Below, in pieces: positions 36,659-44,834 of a DNA stretch of 64,000 bases. A program made the position numbers and the translations under genes. The notes below the pieces were generated by a model. That model saw only the letters and a list, made by a program, of their open reading frames with translations, did not search any database and was not told the DNA's origin. Origin of the DNA: Acrocarpospora pleiomorpha (GTDB lineage Bacteria > Actinomycetota > Actinomycetes > Streptosporangiales > Streptosporangiaceae); assembly GCF_009687885.1 (NCBI RefSeq), contig NZ_BLAF01000034.1, forward strand, positions 18,802-82,801. Reading direction: 5' to 3'. Each line of letters starts with the position of its first letter. The first letter of the stretch is position 1.

Positions 36659-37732
36659 ATGATCCCGGACCGAAAATCGCACCGATACACTCCGAACATG
36701 GCCTCGACAGAGGGAGCGTCTGCGTCCCCTAGCCAGCCACTCACCCTCACTCAGTTGGCGGGGTTGGCCGGGGTCTCTACCGCAACGGTGTCCAAGGTTG
36801 TCAACGGCCGTTCAGAAGTGGGCCCTGAGACCCGAGCACTAGTTGAAAAGCTCATCGCGGAACACGGTTACCGCAGGCAGCGCCGCCAGATCAGGCCGAC
36901 GAACGTTATCGAGGTAGCGTTCCACGCCTTGGCGGGTGAATACCCCGTTGAGATCGTCAAAGGCGTGCAGCGCGTGGCGCATGCGAAGAACATGAGCGTG
37001 GTGATCTCCGAACTGGGTGATCGGCACACACCCCCGGACAGGTGGATCATGGCCATGCTCAGTCGTCGGCCCGCCGGCCTGATCACTGTCTTTTCCGGTC
37101 CCACGGACAACCAGCGCGTGCGACTGGCCACTCAGGGGATCCCTTTGGTGGTACTGGATCCCGCTGGGAATCCTGGGTTCGGGGTCCCCTCCGTGGGGGC
37201 CGCGAATTGGAGTGGTGGCCTGGAGGCCACGCGTCATCTGCTTGACCTCGGCCATCGTCGCATTGCGATGATCACTGGACCTGAATTCGCCCTCTCCAGT
37301 CGAGCTCGCCTGGATGGCTACCGTGCCGCGCTCGATGGAGCGGGTGTGCAAATAGATCCCGATCTAATCTGTCAGGGGGAATTTCAGATCCAGGATGGAG
37401 TGATCCACACTCGCCGCTTGATGAAATTGCCTGAGCCGCCCACCGCGATCTTCGCCTCCAACGACGGTCAAGCCATCGGGGTTTACCATGGAGCGCGCGA
37501 ACTGGGTCTACGCGTCCCCGATGACCTGAGCGTGGTCGGCTTCGACGACATGCCAGCCTGGCGCTGGGCAATCCCGCCATTGACGACGGTCCATCAGCCC
37601 TTGACGGAGATGGGCGCTACTGCTGCTGCCATGGTGATCACTATGGCCGGCGGTGAACCGCTCCAGCAGAAGCGAGTCGAGTTGAGCACCGAATTGGTGG
37701 TGCGTGAGAGCACTGCCGCCTACCGGGGATAG
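36659..37732 (+). CDS. LacI family transcriptional regulator of the hemicellulase island
   Basis: A 357-residue repressor. The helix-turn-helix is unmistakable (LTQLAGLAGVSTATVSKVVN), followed by the hinge region and a periplasmic-binding-like sugar sensor (GLITVFSG, RRIAMITGP, TAIFASNDGQAIGVYHGARELGL, DDLSVVGFDDMP, LTTVHQP). The ATG at 36659 has AGGAACGG upstream; ATG 36701 is an alternative and still keeps the whole DNA-binding domain. It lies between the GH43-GH10-GH62 operon and the GH30 gene. Matching palindromes occur at both promoters, so it most likely releases them on a xylo- or arabino-oligosaccharide. Confidence 0.92.
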   Translation: MIPDRKSHRYTPNMASTEGASASPSQPLTLTQLAGLAGVSTATVSKVVNGRSEVGPETRALVEKLIAEHGYRRQRRQIRPTNVIEVAFHALAGEYPVEIVKGVQRVAHAKNMSVVISELGDRHTPPDRWIMAMLSRRPAGLITVFSGPTDNQRVRLATQGIPLVVLDPAGNPGFGVPSVGAANWSGGLEATRHLLDLGHRRIAMITGPEFALSSRARLDGYRAALDGAGVQIDPDLICQGEFQIQDGVIHTRRLMKLPEPPTAIFASNDGQAIGVYHGARELGLRVPDDLSVVGFDDMPAWRWAIPPLTTVHQPLTEMGATAAAMVITMAGGEPLQQKRVELSTELVVRESTAAYRG

Positions 37733-37827
37733 CAGGCCGATCTTTATATTGGCAAAGTGGCCGGCGTGCCCTGCCAGGCGGCATGCCAGTTCATGCTCGG
37801 TATCCGACAGGCGAGTCCTCACGTGGG

Positions 37828-37857
37828 TGACAGAGGCCGGACTGACGGCCTCTGTCA
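37828..37857. terminator. Bidirectional terminator after the lacI-like and GH30 genes
   Basis: TGACAGAGGCCG (37828-37839) and CGGCCTCTGTCA (37846-37857) form a perfect 12-bp stem between convergent stops at 37732 and 37971. Confidence 0.75.
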
Positions 37858-37970
37858 GCGGGGCAATATCCATCATCGCAGCAGCATGTGTGTGCGACGC
37901 AAATAACGACGCTTCCGGATGCGGCCCCTCCGTCGTTTAGAGGTCCTTCGCACGTCGGGCTCGGGAGCTA

Positions 37971-39638
37971 TCAGGTCACGACGCAGGGGATGCCGTTCAG
38001 GGTGAAGGCGGTCGGTTCGGCGGTGTTGCCGGTGTGGGTGGCCTGGAAGCCGATGTCGATGGTTGCTCCGGGTGCGAGCGTGCCGTTGTGGCTGACGTTG
38101 CGGGCGCTCACCTGGCCGCTGGAGGGAGTGTAGGTGGCGTTCCAGCCCGAGGTGATGGACTGGCCGGAGGGCAGGGTGAAGACCAGCGTCCAGCCGTTGA
38201 TCGTCGAGGTCCCGGTGTTGGTGATGCTGATGCCGGCGGTGAAGCCGTTGTTCCAGGAGTTCATCGTGTAGGTGACCCGGAACTGACCTGTGCCGCCACT
38301 CGGCGTCGGGGTGGGCGTCGGGGTGGGCGAAGGGCCAGGGCCCACGCTGGTCACGAAGGTCATCATGCTTCGAGCGGGGAGTGTGACGGTGAGGGAGCCG
38401 TTCGACATGCTCGTCGTTCCCTGGGGCGCGACGTTTCTGCTCGCGTCGGTCAGCCAGGACGAGACACTCGATGCGGTGCTGTTCGCGATGGTGAACTGCT
38501 GGCTCACCGCGGAGGTCCCCTTGTTGATGGCGACGATGACGACCGTGGAGTTGCCGCCCTTGTATGCCGAGACGTAGACGTTCGACGCCGGATTCGCCGT
38601 CGCCCCGATCCGTACATATCCGGGGCGGACGAACCTGGCGAAGTGCGCCATCATGGCACCGCGTTTGCTGATCTGGCCGTCCTCCCGCATGGGGCCGTAA
38701 CTGCGCCGGATGTACCACCAGATGTACGCCTGGAACTCCGCGTCCACCATGGCGCGGTGGATGTGCTCCCCCACGTCGAGCGCCTGAGGCCAGAGGTCCG
38801 CCGAATCGCTGCTGTTGGGGTAGTAGACCTCGGTCATCCAGAGTTCTTTGCCCGCGCCCTTCTGCTTGAAGAGGGGATAGGGGAAGTTCGCGAACGACGT
38901 GCCGTAGAGGTGAGCCCCAATGATGTCCACGTTGGCGAGCGCCGCGGAGTCGTTGAGGATCGGGTCCGACATGTTCTTCAGGTACTGGAAGGACTCGGGC
39001 GCGATGACCCTGGTGCCGATCGAGCCGGCGTTCTCCCGCAGGAACCGGACCATTTCTGCGGGAGTCCACCACGTCCAGTCATGCGCGTAATCGGGCTCGT
39101 TCTGCACGGATATGCCGTACAGGTTCACCCCGTTGTTCCGCAGGAACGTGTTGAAGTCGTTCAGGTGCTGGGCGTAGGCGCCGTACATGTTGGACCTGAG
39201 GCGTTTCGCGTCGGTCTGGCTGCCGCGGACGAAGGTCTCGACCATGCTGGCGGGGGGATTCCACGGCGACGCGATGACGGTCGCCCCGAGCTCGGTCGCG
39301 CGCCTCGCCGTCGCCAGATCACGGCTCCAGTCCGCCTGATTCTCGGGGACGGGAATCCTCAGCACGGAAAACCCCAGCCGGCCCTCGCCGGTGCCGAACG
39401 CCGTGTCCCGCTGGGCAGCTGTCAGGTCGCCGATCCAGGCCGTGTGAGTCATGCCGCCGAAGCCTCGGATCGTCTGCCGCAGCGTCAACGGATCGATGAC
39501 CGCCGTCGCGGCGGCAGCTCCCGAGACCCCCACGACCGCGGTCGTGGCCGTGAGGACCGGCAGGGCCCCCATCGTCGTCAGGACGGCTCTCCGGCTCAGC
39601 AGCCTTCGCTCGCTGTTCACGGGCTGATCTTGCGTCAT
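37971..39638 (-). CDS. Secreted GH30 (subfamily 8-like) glucuronoxylanase with C-terminal CBM2
   Basis: A 555-residue enzyme. The N-terminal LLSRRAVLTTMG is a twin-arginine signal, so export is probably by Tat. The GH30 domain follows (about 45-430): IRGFGGMTHTAWIGDL, the acid/base Glu in ISVQNEPDY, the nucleophile Glu in ELWMTEVYY, and WWYIRRSYGPMREDG. The last is the loop whose Arg binds 4-O-methylglucuronate in subfamily 8 enzymes. A PTPTPTP linker leads to a CBM2 (about 455-555) with surface tryptophans. Predicted to cut glucuronoxylan at sites set by uronate side groups. The ATG at 39638 has GAGGAGGAG six bases upstream. A LacI-type palindrome lies 44 bases before the start. Confidence 0.93.
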   Translation of the reverse strand: MTQDQPVNSERRLLSRRAVLTTMGALPVLTATTAVVGVSGAAAATAVIDPLTLRQTIRGFGGMTHTAWIGDLTAAQRDTAFGTGEGRLGFSVLRIPVPENQADWSRDLATARRATELGATVIASPWNPPASMVETFVRGSQTDAKRLRSNMYGAYAQHLNDFNTFLRNNGVNLYGISVQNEPDYAHDWTWWTPAEMVRFLRENAGSIGTRVIAPESFQYLKNMSDPILNDSAALANVDIIGAHLYGTSFANFPYPLFKQKGAGKELWMTEVYYPNSSDSADLWPQALDVGEHIHRAMVDAEFQAYIWWYIRRSYGPMREDGQISKRGAMMAHFARFVRPGYVRIGATANPASNVYVSAYKGGNSTVVIVAINKGTSAVSQQFTIANSTASSVSSWLTDASRNVAPQGTTSMSNGSLTVTLPARSMMTFVTSVGPGPSPTPTPTPTPSGGTGQFRVTYTMNSWNNGFTAGISITNTGTSTINGWTLVFTLPSGQSITSGWNATYTPSSGQVSARNVSHNGTLAPGATIDIGFQATHTGNTAEPTAFTLNGIPCVVT

Positions 39639-39965
39639 GTCTCCTCCTCTTGGCTGTTGGTGCCGATCCGCGTCCGAAAACTGTTTGCGTTAACATTTGC
39701 TGGCATAGACCGGCGCGCACTCCGGCGGAGTGTGGTTCGGACCCTCAGCGGGGTCAAGCACCAGGGAGGACGGTGAGCAGGCGAACTGTAGTGATGTCAC
39801 GCCGAACCGTGAAAATTTCAGGTCAGACTCTGTCGTCCCGCACCGGTTCCGCAATCGAAGATCGACCGCAGATCTGCCGTAGCACCCAGAGGGCTCACAC
39901 GGCGATGGCGCGCCCTCACGCGATATCCGTTAACTTACGGCCACTGCAACAGTCCCGGCGAGGTG
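39639..39965. other. Intergenic region before the GH30 gene
   Basis: Holds the GH30 promoter and its operator at 39682. Nothing else is supported before the response-regulator stop at 39966. Confidence 0.6.
39682..39695. promoter_or_regulatory. LacI-type operator TGTTTGCGTTAACA (GH30 promoter)
   Basis: A 14-mer related to the 35969/36273 sites (11 of 14 positions shared) and, like them, preceded by CGAAA. Its position, 44 bases before the GH30 ATG, fits repression by the neighbouring LacI-type protein. Confidence 0.6.
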
Positions 39966-40616
39966 TCAGCGGCCGAGGCCGGCGTCTCGAGCGCGGATGA
40001 TCGCTTCCGCGCGGTCGGCGGCCTGGAGTTTCTGGAGCACCGCGTAGACGTGGTTGCGTACGGTCTTCTGTGACAGGAACAGTCGTGTGGCGATTTGGCC
40101 GTTCGACAGGCCGGCCGCCAGTAGGTCGAGCACCTCGTGTTCCCGGGCGGTCAGCGTCGGGAACGGCGTGACGGTGGCGCTCTGCGGCCTGGGGGCCAGG
40201 AAGTCGGCGATGCGCGAGGCCAGGACCGCTCCGAACGCGACGCCGCCGCCGGCCACGGTGGTGATCGCGCGGACCACCTCGTCCGGCTCGGCGCCTTTGA
40301 GCAGGTAGCCACGGGCGCCGGCACGGAGCGCGTCGAATATGGTGCCGTCCTCCTCGGACATGGTGAGCACCACGACACCGGTCTCCGGGCGCTCCTGAAG
40401 CAGACGACGGGTGGCCTCGATTCCATCCATATCGGGCATCTGCACGTCCATGACCACCACGTCGGGTTCCCGCCGGGCGGCCTGCTCGAGGGCCTCGACG
40501 CCGGTCGAGGCGGTCCCGACGACCTCGACCTCGTCGATGCTGCTCAGCAGTGCCGCGAAGCCTTCACGGAACACCGGGTGGTCGTCCACCACGAGGACTC
40601 GCACCGGCCGTGTCAT
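39966..40616 (-). CDS. NarL/FixJ-type response regulator
   Basis: 216 residues. The receiver domain (1-120) has the acidic pair in VLVVDDHPVFREGF, the phosphorylated Asp in VVVMDVQMPDMDG and the later Lys in LLKGAEP. A LuxR-type helix-turn-helix follows (LTAREHEVLDLLAAGLSN, then QIATRLFLSQKTVRNHVYAVLQKL). The ATG at 40616 overlaps the kinase stop (ATGA) with AGGTGG upstream. The cognate kinase is the gene immediately before it. A frameshifted relic of a close paralogue lies at 53066-53268. Confidence 0.93.
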   Translation of the reverse strand: MTRPVRVLVVDDHPVFREGFAALLSSIDEVEVVGTASTGVEALEQAARREPDVVVMDVQMPDMDGIEATRRLLQERPETGVVVLTMSEEDGTIFDALRAGARGYLLKGAEPDEVVRAITTVAGGGVAFGAVLASRIADFLAPRPQSATVTPFPTLTAREHEVLDLLAAGLSNGQIATRLFLSQKTVRNHVYAVLQKLQAADRAEAIIRARDAGLGR

Positions 40617-42727
40617 ACCGCCACCTCTCTTTTGGCCGCGAGCACAGGGGAAGGCGCGACGGGCAGCCGAGCCCGCACCCGCGTGCCCTTCGGCATTGCG
40701 GAGGTCACCGCGCACGACCCACCGAGTTCGGCGGCTCGTTCACGCAACGACACCAGTCCCACACCGGCCACCGCCTCGGCGGCGAAGCCGACGCCGTCGT
40801 CCTCGACCACCACGTCGAGGCACCCGTCTTCAATGTCGCGGGTGAGCGACACCACGCACTCGGTGGCCTTGGCATGACGGACCACGTTGGTGAGCGCCTC
40901 CGACGCGATCCGGTACGCGGCCACCTCGACCGCGGCCGGCAGGCCGGTCAGGTCACCGCGCTCCTCGACCCGGACGGTCAGGCCCGGGGCTCGCAACCGC
41001 TCCGCCTGCTGGCGGATCGCCCCGACCAGGCCGACGTCGTCGAGCGCGGGTGGACGCAGGCCGTGCACCAGGCGCCGTACCTCGGCGAGCATCCCGGTGA
41101 GCTCCTGACGGGCCAGGCCGAGGATCCGGTCCGCGTCCTCGCCCGAGCGGCGCGCGGTGATCCGAGCAGTGTCGATCCGTGAGGCGACCGCCGCCAGCGT
41201 CGGCCCCAGGCCGTCGTGGAGTTCGCGCCGCAGGCGCCGGCGTTCATCCTCCACGGCCGAGACGATGCGCTCACGGCTGCGCTGCAACTCCTCCGCCAGG
41301 CGTACGGCACGGGCGGCCGCGGCCGCCTGGCGGATCAGATCCGCCAGGAGCCGTTCGTCGCCGGAGGTGAGCCTGCTCCGGCGGGCGACCTGGGGCGGCA
41401 GCAACAGCCGCCCGATCGTCTCCCCCCGATAGGCGATGGGCAGCGCCCGTGTCTCGGCGGGACGTTCGCCGTCTTCGACCAGCAGCGGTTCGCCGCTCAC
41501 GTCGGTGATCTCCACGCCCACGTACGGCGTCCGGAAGGCCCGGGCCACCGCCCGGGCGAGGGTGAGGAGTTGCGCTTCGGAGTCGTCGGTCCGTTCGAGC
41601 CGCTCGGCGAGCCCGGACATCACGTGGTAAGGGTCGTCCCGATCCCCGACGACCCAGCGTCGCACCAAGCGCCACATCCGGTGCCGCAGCTGCGCGTACA
41701 CGATCGCGACCGCGAAGACGGCGATGACCAGGCGTTCGCCCTCGTTCAAACGTGACCCCAGGAGCCGGCCGGCGCTCCCGAGGACCAGCAGATCGAGGAC
41801 GAACGTCAGGGCGAGCAGGATGCCGTACACCAAGGTCCCGCCGAGCAGCCGGTCGACGTCGACGAGATCCGGTCGCACGATCCCGATCGCGACCGATCCG
41901 GCCGTGAGGGCCACGGCGACGGTCAGGCCGACGGAGCCGAACCAACCGGGCAGCAGCCGGAACGTCAGCATGACCAGCAGGTCGACCACGGCCGCCCACA
42001 GCAGCCAGCGCATCCGCATCCGGCCGATGCCGGTCTCCGTCCGGTAGCGTCGTACCACCACGACGAACGGAGCGAGCAGGCTCAGCGGGACGCACAGTTG
42101 AGCCACCAGCAGCACACCGGTCCAGACGACGTCCGGCAGGGGAAAATAGAGCGGATCGAGGTTCAGCGCCAGCAATGGCGCGGGAATCGGCCCGGGCTCG
42201 GAGGTCGCCTGGGCGATGCCGGACGGCGCCGCGATCAGCGCCAGCGGGAGCAGGCTCGTCAGCCCGAGGCTGACCAGCGAGACCACCCGCCACCACCCCG
42301 AGGGCAGCCTCCCGTCCGGGAACAGCAGCAGCACCAGGGGCAGCAGCAGGAGCAGACCCGCGCCGAATCGCTGGTAGACGGAGAAGGCCGCGGACGCGCC
42401 CGGAAGCGCGGGATCGTGCATGGTGGCGTAGGCGAGCCACGAGGACGCCGTGCCGTCCAGCGCCCACCAGGCGCCGAAGGCCGACATCAGCAGGCCGAGG
42501 GAATGGCGCGGATACCGGGCGAGCACCACCATGCCGGCCGTGGCCAGCGCGACCCCCGTCATGGCGTCGAACCCGCCGGGCTGCAGGCCGAGCACGGCGC
42601 GGTGGGCGTTCGGCACCTCCATGTCGATGAGCATCGCCGCCGGCGTGGCGGTCGCCGCGATCGCGAAGAGCACGGGCCCAGGACCCAGCCGCGCCGTCAG
42701 AATCTGCACCAGGAAAGTGTGCCTCAC
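40613..42727 (-). CDS. Membrane sensor histidine kinase (HisKA_3 type)
   Basis: 704 residues. The N-terminal third has about eight to ten hydrophobic segments, a GAF-like region follows (about 370-490), and then the dimerisation helix with the phosphorylated His (RRELHDGLGPTLAAV). The C-terminal ATPase domain has an N-box around EALTNVVRHAKA and a G-box VVEDDGVGF. It signals to the co-transcribed response regulator. The signal is unknown. A small membrane protein is encoded divergently just upstream, and a rearranged second copy of both flanking genes exists at 53 kb, which links the three as a cassette. Confidence 0.9.
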   Translation of the reverse strand: MRHTFLVQILTARLGPGPVLFAIAATATPAAMLIDMEVPNAHRAVLGLQPGGFDAMTGVALATAGMVVLARYPRHSLGLLMSAFGAWWALDGTASSWLAYATMHDPALPGASAAFSVYQRFGAGLLLLLPLVLLLFPDGRLPSGWWRVVSLVSLGLTSLLPLALIAAPSGIAQATSEPGPIPAPLLALNLDPLYFPLPDVVWTGVLLVAQLCVPLSLLAPFVVVVRRYRTETGIGRMRMRWLLWAAVVDLLVMLTFRLLPGWFGSVGLTVAVALTAGSVAIGIVRPDLVDVDRLLGGTLVYGILLALTFVLDLLVLGSAGRLLGSRLNEGERLVIAVFAVAIVYAQLRHRMWRLVRRWVVGDRDDPYHVMSGLAERLERTDDSEAQLLTLARAVARAFRTPYVGVEITDVSGEPLLVEDGERPAETRALPIAYRGETIGRLLLPPQVARRSRLTSGDERLLADLIRQAAAAARAVRLAEELQRSRERIVSAVEDERRRLRRELHDGLGPTLAAVASRIDTARITARRSGEDADRILGLARQELTGMLAEVRRLVHGLRPPALDDVGLVGAIRQQAERLRAPGLTVRVEERGDLTGLPAAVEVAAYRIASEALTNVVRHAKATECVVSLTRDIEDGCLDVVVEDDGVGFAAEAVAGVGLVSLRERAAELGGSCAVTSAMPKGTRVRARLPVAPSPVLAAKREVAV

Positions 42728-42887
42728 CAGGCCTGCGATGTCCCTAGGACCCGCGTCCCACTCGTCCTAGGACGCGAGAGGTGCCGGGAATTGGGACAAG
42801 ATGCCCTGACTGCTCAGGTTGGTGGTTTACCAGGATCGTCCTCGTTGCCGCGGTGACCCGCACCGCCTACCGAAACGAGGAACAACG

Positions 42888-43511
42888 ATGACTGAGACCC
42901 GCACACCGCACGCCGTCACCAGCTCTCCATCCGGGCGGCTCACCGACACGACGGTGCGCCGGCTGGCCCTGAGCCTTTCCACCGGGGCGCTGACCTGGTC
43001 GGCCGTCAGCTTCATCTACGGTTTCCAGCCCTCGTCCGAGATGGGCATCGTGCTCACCGACCTGGGTAGCTTCGCGTTCCAGTTCGGCGCTTTGTCCCTC
43101 ATCTCGCTCATGTCCCGTACCAACGCCACCGGCGTGACCCGCACGGCACGGGCCATGTTGACAGTCGAGCGGGTGCTGCTGGCCCTGGCCATGGTGTGGA
43201 CCGTGGTCCACGCGTTCTTCCCGTCCGAGCGGGACGCCGTCTGGCTGGCAGTCCTGGACGCGTTCTGGCCGCTCTCGATGCTGGGCATGTTCGTGATCAG
43301 CATCAAGATCGCGCTCACCGGCCGGTGGCGCGGACTGGCCCGCCTGTGGCCGCTCGTCGCCGAAAGCTGGGCGGTCGTGACCCTGCCCGCTATGGGAATC
43401 CTCGGCCTCTCGGCCGGGAACCTCATCGGTGCGTCCCATTTGCTCGTGGGATACACGACGCTCGGACTCATCATCGCCTTCCGCCCCGAGCTGGTACGCG
43501 GCGAGAACTGA
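42888..43511 (+). CDS. Small membrane protein beside the two-component system, function unknown
   Basis: 207 residues with about six hydrophobic helices (LSTGALTWSAVSFIYGF, FQFGALSLISLM, LLALAMVWTVVHAFF, FWPLSMLGMFVIS, VVTLPAMGILGLSAG, LLVGYTTLGLIIAF). No catalytic motif is visible. The ATG at 42888 has CGAGGA upstream. It is divergent from the kinase-regulator pair and is a likely target or partner. A truncated copy lies at 52953-53064, next to a response-regulator relic. Confidence 0.75.
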   Translation: MTETRTPHAVTSSPSGRLTDTTVRRLALSLSTGALTWSAVSFIYGFQPSSEMGIVLTDLGSFAFQFGALSLISLMSRTNATGVTRTARAMLTVERVLLALAMVWTVVHAFFPSERDAVWLAVLDAFWPLSMLGMFVISIKIALTGRWRGLARLWPLVAESWAVVTLPAMGILGLSAGNLIGASHLLVGYTTLGLIIAFRPELVRGEN

Positions 43512-43658
43512 AGCGCTTGGCACGTCGACGGTCACGGGGTGCCGGTCTCTACTGGTACCTCATGTCTACGGCCGCGTCGACTCCGTGAGCCAAGCGCGCA
43601 CCCACGGCACACTGCGCCCCAACGCCGCCGCCAGCCGCCGCAGGGTCCACCCTTCCCT

Positions 43659-43697
43659 TATTGTGTACTCATCGCTGTTGCGAATAATGTGCAATAA
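43659..43697 (+). promoter_or_regulatory. Candidate metal-responsive (Nur/Fur-like) box before the SOD gene
   Basis: The stretch is flanked by TTATTG and CAATAA in inverted orientation and contains TTGCGAATAATGTGCAA, which resembles the TTGC-N-GCAA shape of the Nur box known to control Fe-SOD genes. It lies directly before the ribosome site. Resemblance only. Confidence 0.35.
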
Positions 43698-43708
43698 GGA
43701 GGATGGCA

Positions 43709-44308
43709 GTGGGCCAGTACACCCTTCCGGATATGCCCTATGACTACGCGGCTCTGGAGCCGGCTATCACGGGCGAGATCCTGGAGTTGCACCACAGCAA
43801 GCACCACGCGGCCTACGTGAAGGGCGCCAACGACACCCTCGACCGCCTGGCCGAGGTGCGGGACAAGGGCGACTTCAGCGGCCTGGTCGGCCTGGAGAAG
43901 ACCTACGCGTTCAACCTGTCGGGCCACGTGCTGCACACGATCTTCTGGCAGAACCTCTCCCCGGATGGCGGCGACCGCCCCGACGGCGAGCTCGGCGACG
44001 CGATCACCGAGCACTTCGGCTCGTTCGAGGCCTTCCAGAAGCAGCTCACGACCGCGACCGCGACCGTGCAGGGGTCCGGCTGGGGCGTACTGGCCTGGGA
44101 GCCGCTCGGCCGACGGCTGATCGTCGAGCAGGTCTACGACCACCACGGCAACGTCGGCATGAGCTCCACGCCGCTCCTGGTGTTCGACGCCTGGGAGCAC
44201 GCCTACTACCTGCAGTACAAGAACGTCCGGCCGGACTACGTCGAGAAGCTGTGGTCTCTGATCAACTGGAACGACGTCATCGCGCGCTTCGACGCGGCGC
44301 GCGCCTGA
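43709..44308 (+). CDS. Fe/Mn-family superoxide dismutase
   Basis: A 199-residue cytoplasmic enzyme that dismutates superoxide. The four metal ligands are in place: His in LELHHSKHHAAY, His in LSGHVLHTIFW, and Asp and His in VFDAWEHAYY. QGSGWGVLAWEP and the C-terminal INWNDV are family marks. The metal cannot be settled by eye. The GTG at 43709 is preferred: AAGGAGG sits seven bases before it, whereas the ATG at 43703 directly abuts that site. A possible nickel- or iron-responsive box lies upstream. The gene appears monocistronic. Confidence 0.95.
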   Translation: MGQYTLPDMPYDYAALEPAITGEILELHHSKHHAAYVKGANDTLDRLAEVRDKGDFSGLVGLEKTYAFNLSGHVLHTIFWQNLSPDGGDRPDGELGDAITEHFGSFEAFQKQLTTATATVQGSGWGVLAWEPLGRRLIVEQVYDHHGNVGMSSTPLLVFDAWEHAYYLQYKNVRPDYVEKLWSLINWNDVIARFDAARA

Positions 44309-44834
44309 AGACCCGCCGCGTCCGGGCGGGGTCGACTGGCTGCTTTCCCTGTCCGGACGCGGCGACCTGCTCTGCTGGCCCCGGCTTGGCCGAGCCGTAG
44401 AAATGATTCGCCACGATTCGTGGGCGTGAGGCATTCCGGAACCACTCCAAGTCGAGCGGATCACCGGCTGGTCAGCCACCACACCAGGACGCCCACAATG
44501 CCAGTGCCCGTGGATAGGCCAGACCACGATGACCGCTTGGGCATATTCTTCTTGGGCCGCCGAAAGACGAGAGCGCCGCCCTGCCGGTGGAGCACGTACT
44601 TGCGTGCCGAGTGCGATCTGTGGGCACATGTTCGTCACGATCGGGCATACGTGGCCGCGCTTGGCTCAACCCCTGGCGCACTTCTCGATGGTGATCTTTG
44701 GTTGGCACAGGGGTACGCGTACCGGGCATGATGTGGTCTTGATGCGGTCAAGAACCGGCTCAAGCGGATGCCGTACCGGCCCACGCTGATCAGCGGCTTC
44801 CTCGCCAAGACCGGCTTGGGCCTCCAACTTTCAT
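44309..44834. other. Intergenic stretch with no supported gene
   Basis: About 525 bases between the SOD gene and the NACHT gene. Short open readings exist, but none has a ribosome site or recognisable content. The base composition becomes visibly more AT-rich toward its right end, where the accessory island starts. Confidence 0.5.

Noticed and set aside
44420..44830. Short open readings between the SOD and NACHT genes
   Set aside because: No ribosome site, no recognisable motif and several overlapping frames. Treated as non-coding.
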